Below are positions 37,068 through 45,361 of a stretch of 64,000 bases of DNA, in pieces. The stretch comes from Thiobius zoothamnicola (GTDB lineage: Bacteria > Pseudomonadota > Gammaproteobacteria > Chromatiales > Chromatiaceae). Position numbers and translations under genes: made by a program. Where the stretch lies: NCBI GenBank assembly GCA_963678215.1, contig OY782758.1:868001-932000 (forward strand). The letters are read 5' to 3'. The notes under the pieces were generated by a model, which was not told where the DNA came from, ran no database searches, and saw only the letters and a program-made list of their open reading frames with translations. Numbering within the stretch: position 1 is the stretch's first letter; each line of letters opens with the position of its first letter.

Positions 37068-38051
37068 TCATCGGCTCAACCTAAACCAATCAATCAGTAA
37101 TTTTTCCAATAACATAGTCGGATTAGGATTACGCGGTAATTGTCGGCGCAAATCATTGAGCTGATCAATGTAAGAAAGTAATGCTTTCATCTCCAGTTGT
37201 TTAACGGGTTGCGCTACCAAGTCTTTCCAAGAGGGGAAAAACAACCGGCCCTGACCATCTGCAACCAAAATATGCGCCATATCACTGCAAATACAGTGAA
37301 TTTCGTGGATCACCGTCAATACAGAACGCTCGCTTAACACTTTGGCGGCTTGAACAGGATTAGCACCTTGCCTGCGTAAATCCATTAAACACTGCAAGGT
37401 TTGGCGGGCGGCGTCTAACCAGCCTTCGGCATGCGCTTGCAACGCCAATAAAGGTTGGGCACCGGTAAAGGCGAGAATATCCGACCAATCAACATCGGCC
37501 TGCTGACCTCTCAACCAGTGCTGGGCCTGATCTTGCGCGACGGGTCGAAATGGCAACACTTGGCAACGGCTACGGAGAGTCGCTGGTAACCATTGAGGTG
37601 CGGCTGTGATCAGTACCATCACAACGCCCGGTGCGGGCTCTTCCAAAGTCTTTAGCAAAGCATTCGCCGCCGACGCATTCATCGCCTCAGCCGACTGTAG
37701 AATAAACACCCGCCGGGTTGAGGCCGTCAGCCCCGAACAATGAATCAACTGTCGGATCGCCTCCACTTTGATCATTTTGCCAGCTTCTGCGGGTTGAATA
37801 CGGCTCACATCAGGATGATTGCCCACCGCCGCTAAACGGCACGCTTGGCAAACGCCACAAGGTTCCCCAGTATTTTGTTGGCAAACCAATCCCTGGCACA
37901 GATAATCCGCAAAGCGCTGCTTACCCAACCCCTTTGGGCCGCTAAGCAACAGAGCATGCGGCGTGCGCCCGGCTTGATGCTGCTTCAGCCATTGCCGCCA
38001 GAGTGGCGCGTGCCAGGGCAGAAGCTCAGGTATGTCTGGCAAAGAACTCAC
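37068..38051 (-). CDS. holB: DNA polymerase III delta' subunit
   Basis: Clamp-loader subunit of 327 residues. It has the SGPKGLGKQRFADYL P-loop-like segment (residues 37-51), four zinc cysteines around residues 57-71 (PCGVCQAC), and ANALLKTLEEP near 145 with LRSRC at 173, as in DnaX relatives. The start overlaps the end of tmk by 26 bases. The mltG-tmk-holB order is standard. Confidence 0.93.
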   Translation of the reverse strand: MSSLPDIPELLPWHAPLWRQWLKQHQAGRTPHALLLSGPKGLGKQRFADYLCQGLVCQQNTGEPCGVCQACRLAAVGNHPDVSRIQPAEAGKMIKVEAIRQLIHCSGLTASTRRVFILQSAEAMNASAANALLKTLEEPAPGVVMVLITAAPQWLPATLRSRCQVLPFRPVAQDQAQHWLRGQQADVDWSDILAFTGAQPLLALQAHAEGWLDAARQTLQCLMDLRRQGANPVQAAKVLSERSVLTVIHEIHCICSDMAHILVADGQGRLFFPSWKDLVAQPVKQLEMKALLSYIDQLNDLRRQLPRNPNPTMLLEKLLIDWFRLSR

Positions 38052-38658
38052 CCAGCACCACCATCACTTGAGCCTCCACATCATCCAGTTCGCAGGAAGC
38101 ATCAATCACTTTGATGCGCTCAGGCTCCTGCGCCGCTCTCGCCAGATAAGCTTGACGCACTTGCTCAAAAAACGAAATTGATTCACTTTCAACCCGGTCC
38201 GGAACAGAACGTTGACGGGCGCGCTTCAAACCCTGCTTGACCGGCATATCCATCAATAGCGTTAAATCCGGCGTGAGTCCTGCCTGCACCCAGTTTTCCA
38301 ACCACTGAATACGATCTTGCGGTAAACCTCGCCCGCCTCCCTGATAAGCATAAGTCGCATCGATAAACCGATCGCACAACACCCATTGGCCCGCTTGCAG
38401 CGCAGGCAGAATTTTACGGTGGATATGTTCCGCCCGTGCGGCGAACATCAGCAGCAGCTCAGCCTTTTCCGTCATACCCGCGTATTCATGCCCCAGCGCG
38501 ATATGGCGCAATGCTTCACCCAAGGCCGTACCGCCCGGCTCCCGGGTCTGCCATAAATCCATACCTTGCCGCTGAATCTCAGCGCCAAGGTAACGCAGGC
38601 AAGTGGTTTTGCCCACGCCCTCACCGCCTTCAATCGTAATCAATTTACCCGGCTTCAT
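38026..38658 (-). CDS. tmk: Thymidylate kinase
   Basis: Phosphorylates dTMP to dTDP. The 210-residue protein has the P-loop GGEGVGKTT (residues 11-19), TREPGGTALGEALR near 38-51, and the DRFIDATYAYQGGGRG segment near 97-112. The start overlaps mltG by 4 bases. Confidence 0.96.
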   Translation of the reverse strand: MKPGKLITIEGGEGVGKTTCLRYLGAEIQRQGMDLWQTREPGGTALGEALRHIALGHEYAGMTEKAELLLMFAARAEHIHRKILPALQAGQWVLCDRFIDATYAYQGGGRGLPQDRIQWLENWVQAGLTPDLTLLMDMPVKQGLKRARQRSVPDRVESESISFFEQVRQAYLARAAQEPERIKVIDASCELDDVEAQVMVVLGEFFARHT

Positions 38659-39665
38659 CGCTTCAATTGATACCTCCGCACCGCTCGATTGTGCTCCCGC
38701 AAAGTGGCGGAAAATTGATGCGCGCCATCACCTTTGGCAACAAAATACAAGGTGTCGCCAGCCGCCGGATGCACAGCAGCGTAAATCGCGTCACGCCCTG
38801 GCATGCAAATTGGTGTCGGTGGCAAACCTTTATGCACATAGGTGTTATAAGGCGTATCTTCGCGCAAATCGCGGCGCCGGATATTACCGTCATAACGCTC
38901 GCCCATGCCATAAATCACGGTGGGATCCGTTTGCAATTTCATCGACATCTTCAAACGCCGGGTAAAAACACCAGCGATCTGCGTCCGCTCCTCGGGCTTA
39001 CCGGTTTCTTTTTCCACAATAGACGCCAGAATGAGCGCCTCTTCCGGCGTTTTGACGGCGATATCCGGCGCACGCTCTGGCCAAATCTCCGCAACTATTT
39101 TCTGCATCCGTTGGTAAGCACGCTGCAGCAACTGAATATCTGTCGCACCACGCGGGAAATGATAGGTGTCCGGGAAAAAACGCCCTTCAGGATGCTGGTC
39201 AGCATAGCCTAAGCGTTGCATGATCTGCGCATTCCCCAAACCCTCCAATGTTTGCCGCAATACAGGATCAGCCCGGATCGCCGCCATGACCTGGCGGAAG
39301 TTCCAACCCTCAACCAATGTCAACGTATATTTAATGGTTTCCCCCGAAACCAACAAATCAAACAATTGCGATGGCGTGGTATCCACCGGAACGGCATATT
39401 CACCAGCTTGAATCAAATGCGCCTGACGACGTTGACGGCCATACCAATAGAAATAATCCGGTTGATCCAGTACGGCGCGTTCGGCCAAATCGTGGGCCAG
39501 TCTTTTCAAAGTGACGCCTCGCTCCACGACTAAAACCAAGCCATCCGCAGGCAAACTCAACGGAGTCTGTAAGAACTGCTGATAATGCCGCCATACAGCC
39601 GCCGCCGCTAAACCAACCAAAAGGATAAAAAGCAGAATCAGCCAGACCAAGCGTTTAAAAAACAT
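38655..39665 (-). CDS. mltG: Endolytic murein transglycosylase MltG
   Basis: Inner-membrane enzyme that cuts nascent glycan chains. The 336-residue protein has one N-terminal membrane helix (about residues 5-26), then the YceG domain with the catalytic Glu in LASIVEKETGKPEER near residue 220 and the conserved LQTDPTVIYGMGERYDGNI near 244. The usual upstream partner pabC is absent; the gene starts the operon here. Confidence 0.94.
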   Translation of the reverse strand: MFFKRLVWLILLFILLVGLAAAAVWRHYQQFLQTPLSLPADGLVLVVERGVTLKRLAHDLAERAVLDQPDYFYWYGRQRRQAHLIQAGEYAVPVDTTPSQLFDLLVSGETIKYTLTLVEGWNFRQVMAAIRADPVLRQTLEGLGNAQIMQRLGYADQHPEGRFFPDTYHFPRGATDIQLLQRAYQRMQKIVAEIWPERAPDIAVKTPEEALILASIVEKETGKPEERTQIAGVFTRRLKMSMKLQTDPTVIYGMGERYDGNIRRRDLREDTPYNTYVHKGLPPTPICMPGRDAIYAAVHPAAGDTLYFVAKGDGAHQFSATLREHNRAVRRYQLKR

Positions 39666-39865
39666 ACAATCAGGCTACCTCAACATCGCCAATATTAAGC
39701 ATCCAATCGAACCGCACACTCGACTAAGCGCTGCATATTCCCATATGTTGCTCAAAATTTATACTGAATATAGGTCCGGGTGACTAAGCGCGCGCTCATT
39801 ATAGAGGTCACAAACCTGCTCAGAGTTGTTAGGATATGAGCTTGCTTAAAGAAAATGATAATGAC

Positions 39866-40117
39866 ATGCCGCATATAGAAATCTATACAACAGCCATTTG
39901 CCCTTATTGCGTAAGAGCCAAAATGTTACTGAAAAATAAAGGCGCGCGCTGGGAAGAAATCCGTATTGACCGCGATCAACAACGTCTGCACGAAATGCTG
40001 AATCGCAGTAACCGGCGCACGGTGCCGCAAATATTTATCGACGATCAGCATATCGGTGGTTTTGATGATTTAGCCGATTTGGACGCACGCGGAAAACTGG
40101 ATCATTTACTCAACTAA
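39866..40117 (+). CDS. grxC: Glutaredoxin 3 (GrxC-like)
   Basis: Thiol-disulfide protein of 83 residues with the active site CPYC (in YTTAICPYCVRAKMLL), RRTVPQIFIDDQHIGGFDDL (the cis-Pro and glutathione site). The ATG at 39866 aligns with known glutaredoxins; the frame opens ten codons earlier at 39836, where AGGA lies too close to be useful. It is followed at 4 bases by hslR. Confidence 0.92.
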   Translation: MPHIEIYTTAICPYCVRAKMLLKNKGARWEEIRIDRDQQRLHEMLNRSNRRTVPQIFIDDQHIGGFDDLADLDARGKLDHLLN

Positions 40118-40121
40118 ACCC

Positions 40122-40532
40122 ATGGCAAATACTGGCGACATGCCGACGGCGCGCATGCGCCTGGACAAATGGCTTTGGGCGGCCCGTTTTTTTAAAACGC
40201 GCCGCCTAGCTGCAGAAGCCGTGCAAGGTGGCAAAGTACATTTGAATGGTCAGCGCTGCAAGCCCGGCAAAGACGTGCGCATCGGCAGTTGTCTCTCCAT
40301 CAGCAAAGGGCCTTTTGAATGGGAGATTGAGATTCGCTCACTCCCGAAACAACGCCGTCCCGCCAGTGAGGCGCAGCATTTTTATTACGAATCTCCGGCC
40401 AGCCATGCCAAACGCCAGAAATTAACGGCGCAAATTCGCGCCGAGCGCACCGCCAATCAGACGCAACCTGAACATAAACCCACAAAGCGTGACCGTCGTC
40501 TGATCCATCGCTTTAAACGTGCGGAGACTTAA
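40122..40532 (+). CDS. hslR: Ribosome-associated heat shock protein Hsp15
   Basis: S4-domain RNA-binding protein of 136 residues that helps recycle stalled 50S subunits carrying nascent chains. MRLDKWLWAARFFKTRRLAA and GGKVHLNGQRCKPGKDVRIG form the S4 domain (about residues 12-60), followed by a basic tail rich in Lys and Arg. Confidence 0.9.
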   Translation: MANTGDMPTARMRLDKWLWAARFFKTRRLAAEAVQGGKVHLNGQRCKPGKDVRIGSCLSISKGPFEWEIEIRSLPKQRRPASEAQHFYYESPASHAKRQKLTAQIRAERTANQTQPEHKPTKRDRRLIHRFKRAET

Positions 40533-40536
40533 GACT

Positions 40537-41016
40537 ATGGATCAAGAGGCTTTTCGGGAAACCTATCGGGAAGTCAATGACTGTTTTTGCGCGTTTGAAA
40601 AAAGCGTATTGACCCATCAATGTGATTGCTCACAGGCGGAAAAGTTTTGCATCGCCGAGCGCGAAGGTGTTCGCTGCTCATCCAAAGCCCATCAGACTCG
40701 CTGTTTAGACTTGCTTGATGTATTACGCAAACAAGCACATTTTGCTTTGCGCACGCCTAAAGAAGACACCAAATTACCGCATGGCAAAGCCATGCGAATC
40801 CAGGTCGGCGGCATGCGCGGCATCCGCGCCTTATTAACGCCCGACATCCGCCATTCCGATCCCATTGAAGACATTCAACAAACCCTGAATCAAGCGGAAG
40901 CGCGCTTCGGTTCTCTGGAAGCCATGCCATTCTCCCATATCATGCCAAGCATCGCGGCTTATCAAGGCAGAATTCGCCGCCGCAAACACGACCATGGCTC
41001 ACATGACTCGCATTGA
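40537..41016 (+). CDS. Conserved hypothetical Cys-rich protein
   Basis: Not recognised. The 159-residue product has a cysteine cluster in its first half (CDCSQAEKFC and CSSKAHQTRC, about residues 37-66) that could hold a metal or iron-sulfur group, then a basic C-terminal region. No signal peptide. The ATG at 40537 with GGAG upstream is preferred to a GTG six codons earlier. The stop overlaps the start of holC, so the two are coupled. Confidence 0.7.
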   Translation: MDQEAFRETYREVNDCFCAFEKSVLTHQCDCSQAEKFCIAEREGVRCSSKAHQTRCLDLLDVLRKQAHFALRTPKEDTKLPHGKAMRIQVGGMRGIRALLTPDIRHSDPIEDIQQTLNQAEARFGSLEAMPFSHIMPSIAAYQGRIRRRKHDHGSHDSH

Positions 41017-41431
41017 TTTCTACGTGCTGGAATCTTATTCGCGCAGCAACCGCTATCAACTGGCCTGCCGGATCGCCCATAAAGCCTATCAAGCCGGGAA
41101 CCGCGCCGTGTTACACACCAGCAACCAGGAAGAGGCCCGTCACTTAAACCGCTTGCTTTGGGTATTCAATGATCAAAGTTTCGTGCCACATGGCTTACTG
41201 ACCGAAGCCGATCCCGCGCTTAATCCCGTTTTGGTGGGCGACGCCAGTGAAAACGAAAACGAGCATGATGTGCTCATCAATCTGGATCTGGCGGTACCGA
41301 CATTCTTCAGCCGTTACGAACGTTTGGCGGAATGCGTGGATCATGATGATGCCAGTCGGCAAGCCAGCCGGGAAAGGTACAAATTCTACCGGGACCGGGG
41401 TTATCCGCTGCATTTACACAAACTCAAATAA
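41003..41431 (+). CDS. holC: DNA polymerase III chi subunit
   Basis: Clamp-loader accessory of 142 residues that links the loader to SSB. MTRIDFYVLESYSRSNRYQL, then LLWVFNDQSFVPHG near residue 50-63 and VLINLDLAVPTFFSRYERLA near 87-106 are characteristic. Usually next to pepA and valS; here it follows a Cys-rich unknown gene. Confidence 0.88.
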   Translation: MTRIDFYVLESYSRSNRYQLACRIAHKAYQAGNRAVLHTSNQEEARHLNRLLWVFNDQSFVPHGLLTEADPALNPVLVGDASENENEHDVLINLDLAVPTFFSRYERLAECVDHDDASRQASRERYKFYRDRGYPLHLHKLK

Positions 41432-41462
41432 CCCGGCGATTCTCTGGCAAAAGAATCGCCCG

Positions 41463-41933
41463 TCAATCCGGCAATGATGTCATCACCGACACAATATCCT
41501 CATGCCAACCCAACATGACTTGCGCCGCCTCTTCCGGCAAAGCACTCGCCACTTTACCGTAAGACATTGAGCTGACTCTGGCACCTTGCGGCGCTGCAGC
41601 AACGGCAACGCGCAACGGCACGAAAACATGCAATTGATCACCCGCAACACCGACTGGCATATTGGTCGTCGGCGGGTCAAACACAATAACCCGTAAATAT
41701 TGAGGACTCGCCTGATAATGCTTCAAGCCCTCTTCCACCGCCTGAACAAAGCGTATTGCATAGCCTCGCTCTTGCAAACCCGCCTGGATCCAAGAAGAGG
41801 TTTCCGGCCCAGACAAGATCGTCGTCCGTTCAATTAAAGCGGCTTCTCCGACCTGTATCAAACCCGAATCGTCCGCATGCGCAAGCACGCCCAATAACCC
41901 CATCACAACAAATAAGAACATCCTGTTCATCAC
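41463..41933 (-). CDS. Exported hypothetical protein
   Basis: Not recognised. A signal peptide (about the first 20 residues, MMNRMFLFVVMGLLGVLAHA) precedes a 136-residue mature part with no cysteine and a mixed alpha/beta look. The start overlaps the stop of the DUF302 gene by 4 bases, so the two exported proteins are likely made together. Confidence 0.65.
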   Translation of the reverse strand: MMNRMFLFVVMGLLGVLAHADDSGLIQVGEAALIERTTILSGPETSSWIQAGLQERGYAIRFVQAVEEGLKHYQASPQYLRVIVFDPPTTNMPVGVAGDQLHVFVPLRVAVAAAPQGARVSSMSYGKVASALPEEAAQVMLGWHEDIVSVMTSLPD

Positions 41934-42394
41934 AACACCGCTTCATCCAATACATCCGCCAGCATACCGCGTAATTCCTGGCATAACGCTATTGATCGCA
42001 CCCCCATCGTGGCAACCGCCAAGGCAGGATCAATGGTTTGAATTTTGACGCTTTCGCCAGCATGCGTCACTACGATAGCGCATGGTAATCCAACACCAAC
42101 CCGGCTATCCTGCTCGACACCGCGTGCCAGCATGTCAAAATTACAAAAAAATAACGAACGACTTTCACGATTCGCATCCCGATAACTCAACTCCTTAAGG
42201 TAACGGAAATTGTTATTCGCAATGGCCTCTTTCACCCGATCAATCGTGGTCTTGAAATCATAATCCGACTCAACGCTCATAATCAGGCTTGGCTGGCCAT
42301 CCGGCGAATATTCGTTGACAATTTCCTGCGCCACACCAGACGACATCGCTGATATGAAGAATAAACTCATCACTAAGATTGGCAGTTTCATCAT
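41930..42394 (-). CDS. DUF302-family exported protein
   Basis: Periplasmic protein of 154 residues. A signal peptide (about residues 1-22) precedes a DUF302-like domain: SDYDFKTTIDRVKEAIANNN near residue 43, FFCNFDMLARGVEQDS near 82, GVGLPCAIVVTH near 100. DUF302 members are of unknown function, some in sulfur-oxidising bacteria. One ATG lies at the second codon as well. Confidence 0.68.
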   Translation of the reverse strand: MMKLPILVMSLFFISAMSSGVAQEIVNEYSPDGQPSLIMSVESDYDFKTTIDRVKEAIANNNFRYLKELSYRDANRESRSLFFCNFDMLARGVEQDSRVGVGLPCAIVVTHAGESVKIQTIDPALAVATMGVRSIALCQELRGMLADVLDEAVL

Positions 42395-42504
42395 CTTTAA
42401 CTCCTAAAATACAACGACAGGGACAAGACGAAATTCATGTCAACATCAAACCACATTTAGAATATCACTATGTTCTAATATTTCAATGGATAAAAAGTCA
42501 GGCA

Positions 42505-42537
42505 TAAAAAAACCGAAGCCATCAACTCCGGTTTTTG
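42505..42537 (-). terminator. Terminator after rubredoxin
   Basis: Minus strand AAACCGGAG pairs with CTTCGGTTT (one G-T pair) around a 7-base loop, followed by T residues (TTTTTTTATG). It is about 40 bases past the rubredoxin stop. Confidence 0.7.
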
Positions 42538-42574
42538 CTTCACTGAACCGGGCGAACCCCGGAAAAACAAGCCA

Positions 42575-42739
42575 TCAGACCTCGACCATTTCAAAATCCT
42601 CTTTGCTGACCCCGCAATCAGGACACTGCCAATTCACCGGCACTTCCTCCCATTGAGTACCCGGCTTAATGCCGGAGTCAGGGTCTCCTTTGCCTTCGTC
42701 ATAAACATAGCCACAGACCACACACATATAAGTTTTCAT
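42575..42739 (-). CDS. Rubredoxin
   Basis: One-iron electron carrier of 54 residues. MCVVCGYVYDEGKGDPDSGI and WQCPDCGVSKEDFE hold the two CxxCG iron-binding pairs (Cys6, Cys9, Cys39, Cys42). AGGTG precedes the ATG. It has its own terminator and lies upstream of groESL on the opposite strand. The partner oxidoreductase is not in the window. Confidence 0.95.
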   Translation of the reverse strand: MKTYMCVVCGYVYDEGKGDPDSGIKPGTQWEEVPVNWQCPDCGVSKEDFEMVEV

Positions 42740-42892
42740 AAAACACCTATCCTTTCACCTGAAAAAACATGATTAAGCCGGAAATGAACTGATCCACCAC
42801 AAGTAACAGAGTTACCAGATTTGGATAAATCGCTGCATTTTCACCGTAAGCAAGCGGGAATTAGATCCGAATAGATTGAGGCTATTCGGGTC

Positions 42893-42920
42893 TTGACTTT
42901 CCGTATCGCATCCCTACTAT
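42893..42920 (+). promoter_or_regulatory. groESL promoter
   Basis: TTGACT and TACTAT, 16 bases apart, form a vegetative promoter. The same bases read CTTGAC-N14-CCCTACTA, a weak sigma-32 match. The CIRCE operator starts at the -10 end. Confidence 0.6.
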
Positions 42921-42946
42921 TAGCACTCACTCTTACTGAGTGCTAA
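42920..42946 (+). promoter_or_regulatory. CIRCE operator (HrcA binding site)
   Basis: Perfect TTAGCACTC-N9-GAGTGCTAA, the full consensus, placed at the start of groESL transcription. HrcA, encoded at 21558-22607, should repress here until heat or misfolded protein occupies GroEL. Confidence 0.95.
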
Positions 42947-42995
42947 CAACGCTAGTTATACTTCAACAAACTCATTCTTGAGGAGCTCAAGCGCA

Positions 42996-43286
42996 ATGAA
43001 TATTCGTCCATTGCATGACCGTGTGGTCATCCGTCGTAAAGAAGAAGAAACCACCAGCCCAGGCGGTATTGTGCTACCAGACGCAGCCACTGAAAAGCCG
43101 ATCCAAGGCGAAATCGTCGCCGCTGGCAATGGCAAGATTCTGGACAATGGCGAAGCCCGTCCGCTGGATGTGAAAGTGGGCGACACCGTTCTGTTCGGCA
43201 AGTATTCAGGCACCGAAGTGAAGCTGGATGGCGAAGAACTGTTGGTCATGCGTGAAGAAGACATCATGGGCGTGATCGAAGGCTAA
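42996..43286 (+). CDS. groES: Co-chaperonin GroES
   Basis: Lid of the GroEL chamber, 96 residues. MNIRPLHDRVVIRRKEEETT and the mobile-loop segment SPGGIVLPDAATEKP are typical, as is the ending EEDIMGVIEG. GAGGAG lies 9 bases before the ATG. Confidence 0.97.
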   Translation: MNIRPLHDRVVIRRKEEETTSPGGIVLPDAATEKPIQGEIVAAGNGKILDNGEARPLDVKVGDTVLFGKYSGTEVKLDGEELLVMREEDIMGVIEG

Positions 43287-43333
43287 AAACCGCTTTTCTC
43301 AATTCCACTAATCATTCTATTCAGGAAATACCA

Positions 43334-44977
43334 ATGGCAGCAAAAGACGTAATGTTTGGCGATGACGCGCGTACGCATATGCTTAAAGGCGTGAATATTC
43401 TCGCCGATGCAGTAAAAACCACCCTCGGCCCCAAAGGCCGTAATGTCGTGCTGGAGAAATCCTTCGGCGCGCCAACCATCACCAAAGACGGCGTATCTGT
43501 CGCCAAAGAAATCGAACTGAAAGACAAGTTCGAAAACATGGGCGCACAAATGGTGAAAGAAGTTTCCTCGAAAACTTCTGATGTCGCTGGCGATGGCACC
43601 ACCACTGCGACCGTACTGGCCCAAGCCATGGTGCGCGAAGGTTTGAAAGCCGTCGCCGCTGGCATGAACCCCATGGATTTGAAACGCGGCATCGACAAAG
43701 CAGTCACTGCAGCGACTCAACAACTGAAAGACATGTCAGTACCCTGCAGCGATAACAAATCCATCGCCCAGGTCGGCACCATCTCTGCCAACTCTGATAC
43801 CAGCGTTGGCGACATCATCGCCGAAGCCATGGAAAAAGTCGGTAAAGAAGGCGTCATCACCGTCGAAGAAGGCTCCGGTCTGGAAAATGAACTTGACGTT
43901 GTGGAAGGCATGCAATTTGACCGCGGCTACCTGTCTCCTTATTTCGTCAATAATCAGGAAAGCCAAATGGCCGACCTGGAAGAACCCTACATCCTGCTGC
44001 ACGATAAAAAAATCTCCAACATCCGTGATTTGTTGCCAGCACTGGAAGCTGTCGCCAAAGCCGGCAAACCTCTGCTGATCATCGCTGAAGACATCGAAGG
44101 CGAAGCCCTGGCGACTCTGGTCGTAAACAACATTCGCGGCATCGTCAAAGTCGCGGCGGTTAAGGCACCGGGTTTTGGTGATCGCCGTAAAGCCATGCTG
44201 CAAGACATCGCTATCCTGACTGGCGCGACCGTCATCTCTGAAGAAGTTGGCCTGACTTTGGAAAAAACCACGCTGAACGAGCTGGGCACCGCCAAGCGCG
44301 TACAGATCACCAAAGAAGAAACCACCATCATTGATGGTGCTGGCACCGAAGGTGATATTAAAGGCCGTTGTGAACAAATCCGCACCCAGATGGAATCCAC
44401 AACTTCCGATTACGACAAGGAAAAACTGCAAGAACGTCTGGCCAAACTGGCAGGCGGCGTCGCCGTCATCAAAGTCGGCGCAGCCACTGAAGTTGAAATG
44501 AAAGAAAAGAAAGCGCGGGTTGAAGATGCGCTGCACGCGACTCGCGCGGCAGTTGAAGAAGGCATCGTACCTGGCGGTGGCGTCGCTCTGGTTCGCTCAC
44601 TGCAAACCATTGGCGAAGTCAAGGGCGACAATCATGACCAGGATGTGGGCATCGACATCGCTCGTCGCTCCATGGAAGAACCATTACGCCAAATCGTCAG
44701 CAACTGCGGCGAAGAAGCTTCTGTCGTCCTCAACAATGTCAAAAACAGCACCGGCAACCAAGGCTACAATGCAGCCAATGGCGAATACGGCGACATGGTT
44801 GAAATGGGCATTCTGGATCCCACGAAAGTGACCCGCTCCGCTCTGCAGAATGCAGCCTCAGTGGCTGGTCTGATGATCACCACCGAATGCATGGTGGCGG
44901 AAATGCCAAAAGATGACGCACCAGCAGCACCTGGCGGCGACATGGGCGGAATGGGAGGCATGGGCGGCATGATGTAA
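43334..44977 (+). CDS. groEL: Chaperonin GroEL
   Basis: Double-ring chaperonin of 547 residues. Landmarks: TTLGPKGRNVVLEKSFGAPT near residue 30, VAGDGTTTATVLAQAM near 86, and the Gly/Met-rich tail GGDMGGMGGMGGMM. It follows groES by 47 bases and ends before a strong terminator. Confidence 0.98.
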   Translation: MAAKDVMFGDDARTHMLKGVNILADAVKTTLGPKGRNVVLEKSFGAPTITKDGVSVAKEIELKDKFENMGAQMVKEVSSKTSDVAGDGTTTATVLAQAMVREGLKAVAAGMNPMDLKRGIDKAVTAATQQLKDMSVPCSDNKSIAQVGTISANSDTSVGDIIAEAMEKVGKEGVITVEEGSGLENELDVVEGMQFDRGYLSPYFVNNQESQMADLEEPYILLHDKKISNIRDLLPALEAVAKAGKPLLIIAEDIEGEALATLVVNNIRGIVKVAAVKAPGFGDRRKAMLQDIAILTGATVISEEVGLTLEKTTLNELGTAKRVQITKEETTIIDGAGTEGDIKGRCEQIRTQMESTTSDYDKEKLQERLAKLAGGVAVIKVGAATEVEMKEKKARVEDALHATRAAVEEGIVPGGGVALVRSLQTIGEVKGDNHDQDVGIDIARRSMEEPLRQIVSNCGEEASVVLNNVKNSTGNQGYNAANGEYGDMVEMGILDPTKVTRSALQNAASVAGLMITTECMVAEMPKDDAPAAPGGDMGGMGGMGGMM

Positions 44978-45009
44978 TCATCATGTAGCTTAGCTTTCTA
45001 CTCTAGCCT

Positions 45010-45050
45010 AAAAAAGCCCGGAAGTGAAAACTTTCGGGCTTTTTTATTTT
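45010..45050 (+). terminator. groESL terminator
   Basis: AAAAAGCCCG...CGGGCTTTTTTATTTTT forms a strong hairpin with a long T-run, about 33 bases after the groEL stop. Confidence 0.9.
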
Positions 45051-45065
45051 TGCCTGTCGTGGTTA

Positions 45066-45303
45066 TCATCTAGAGACTGTCGTCAAAGAGTGAATTTTCG
45101 CGTTCAGACCACTCTTTGATTCCCCCTTTTACGTCCGCCGCGTGAGGATGCACCTTTGCTTGTGAAGCATCCATCATCAGCCATGCCAAATCCCGGTCAT
45201 CGCTGACTTTTTCCAATAACCCTTCCCAAATTCCACGACACCACCAGCGGCAGAAACGCCGGTTCACATTTTTCCAATGCCCGTATTCCGGCGGCAAATC
45301 CCG
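45066..45303 (-). pseudogene. IS5-family transposase remnant
   Basis: Fragment of a transposase N-terminal part: PPEYGHWKNVNRRFCRW, then WLMMDASQAKVHPHAA with the first catalytic Asp. The upstream start and all of the rest are missing. It marks the left border of the restriction-modification island. Confidence 0.8.
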
Positions 45304-45361
45304 CTAGGCAGTGGACTAGCAATAAATTACTCGCCTTTTATGACAGTGTTATATTTCTCTG

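Noticed and set aside
42395..42990. tRNA or small RNA gene around rubredoxin and the groES upstream region
   Set aside because: Only rubredoxin, its terminator and the CIRCE promoter were seen; no cloverleaf was found.
43736..44536. A long minus-strand frame of 266 codons inside groEL
   Set aside because: It is the antisense of groEL, whose codon pattern opens the opposite strand; groEL is certain.
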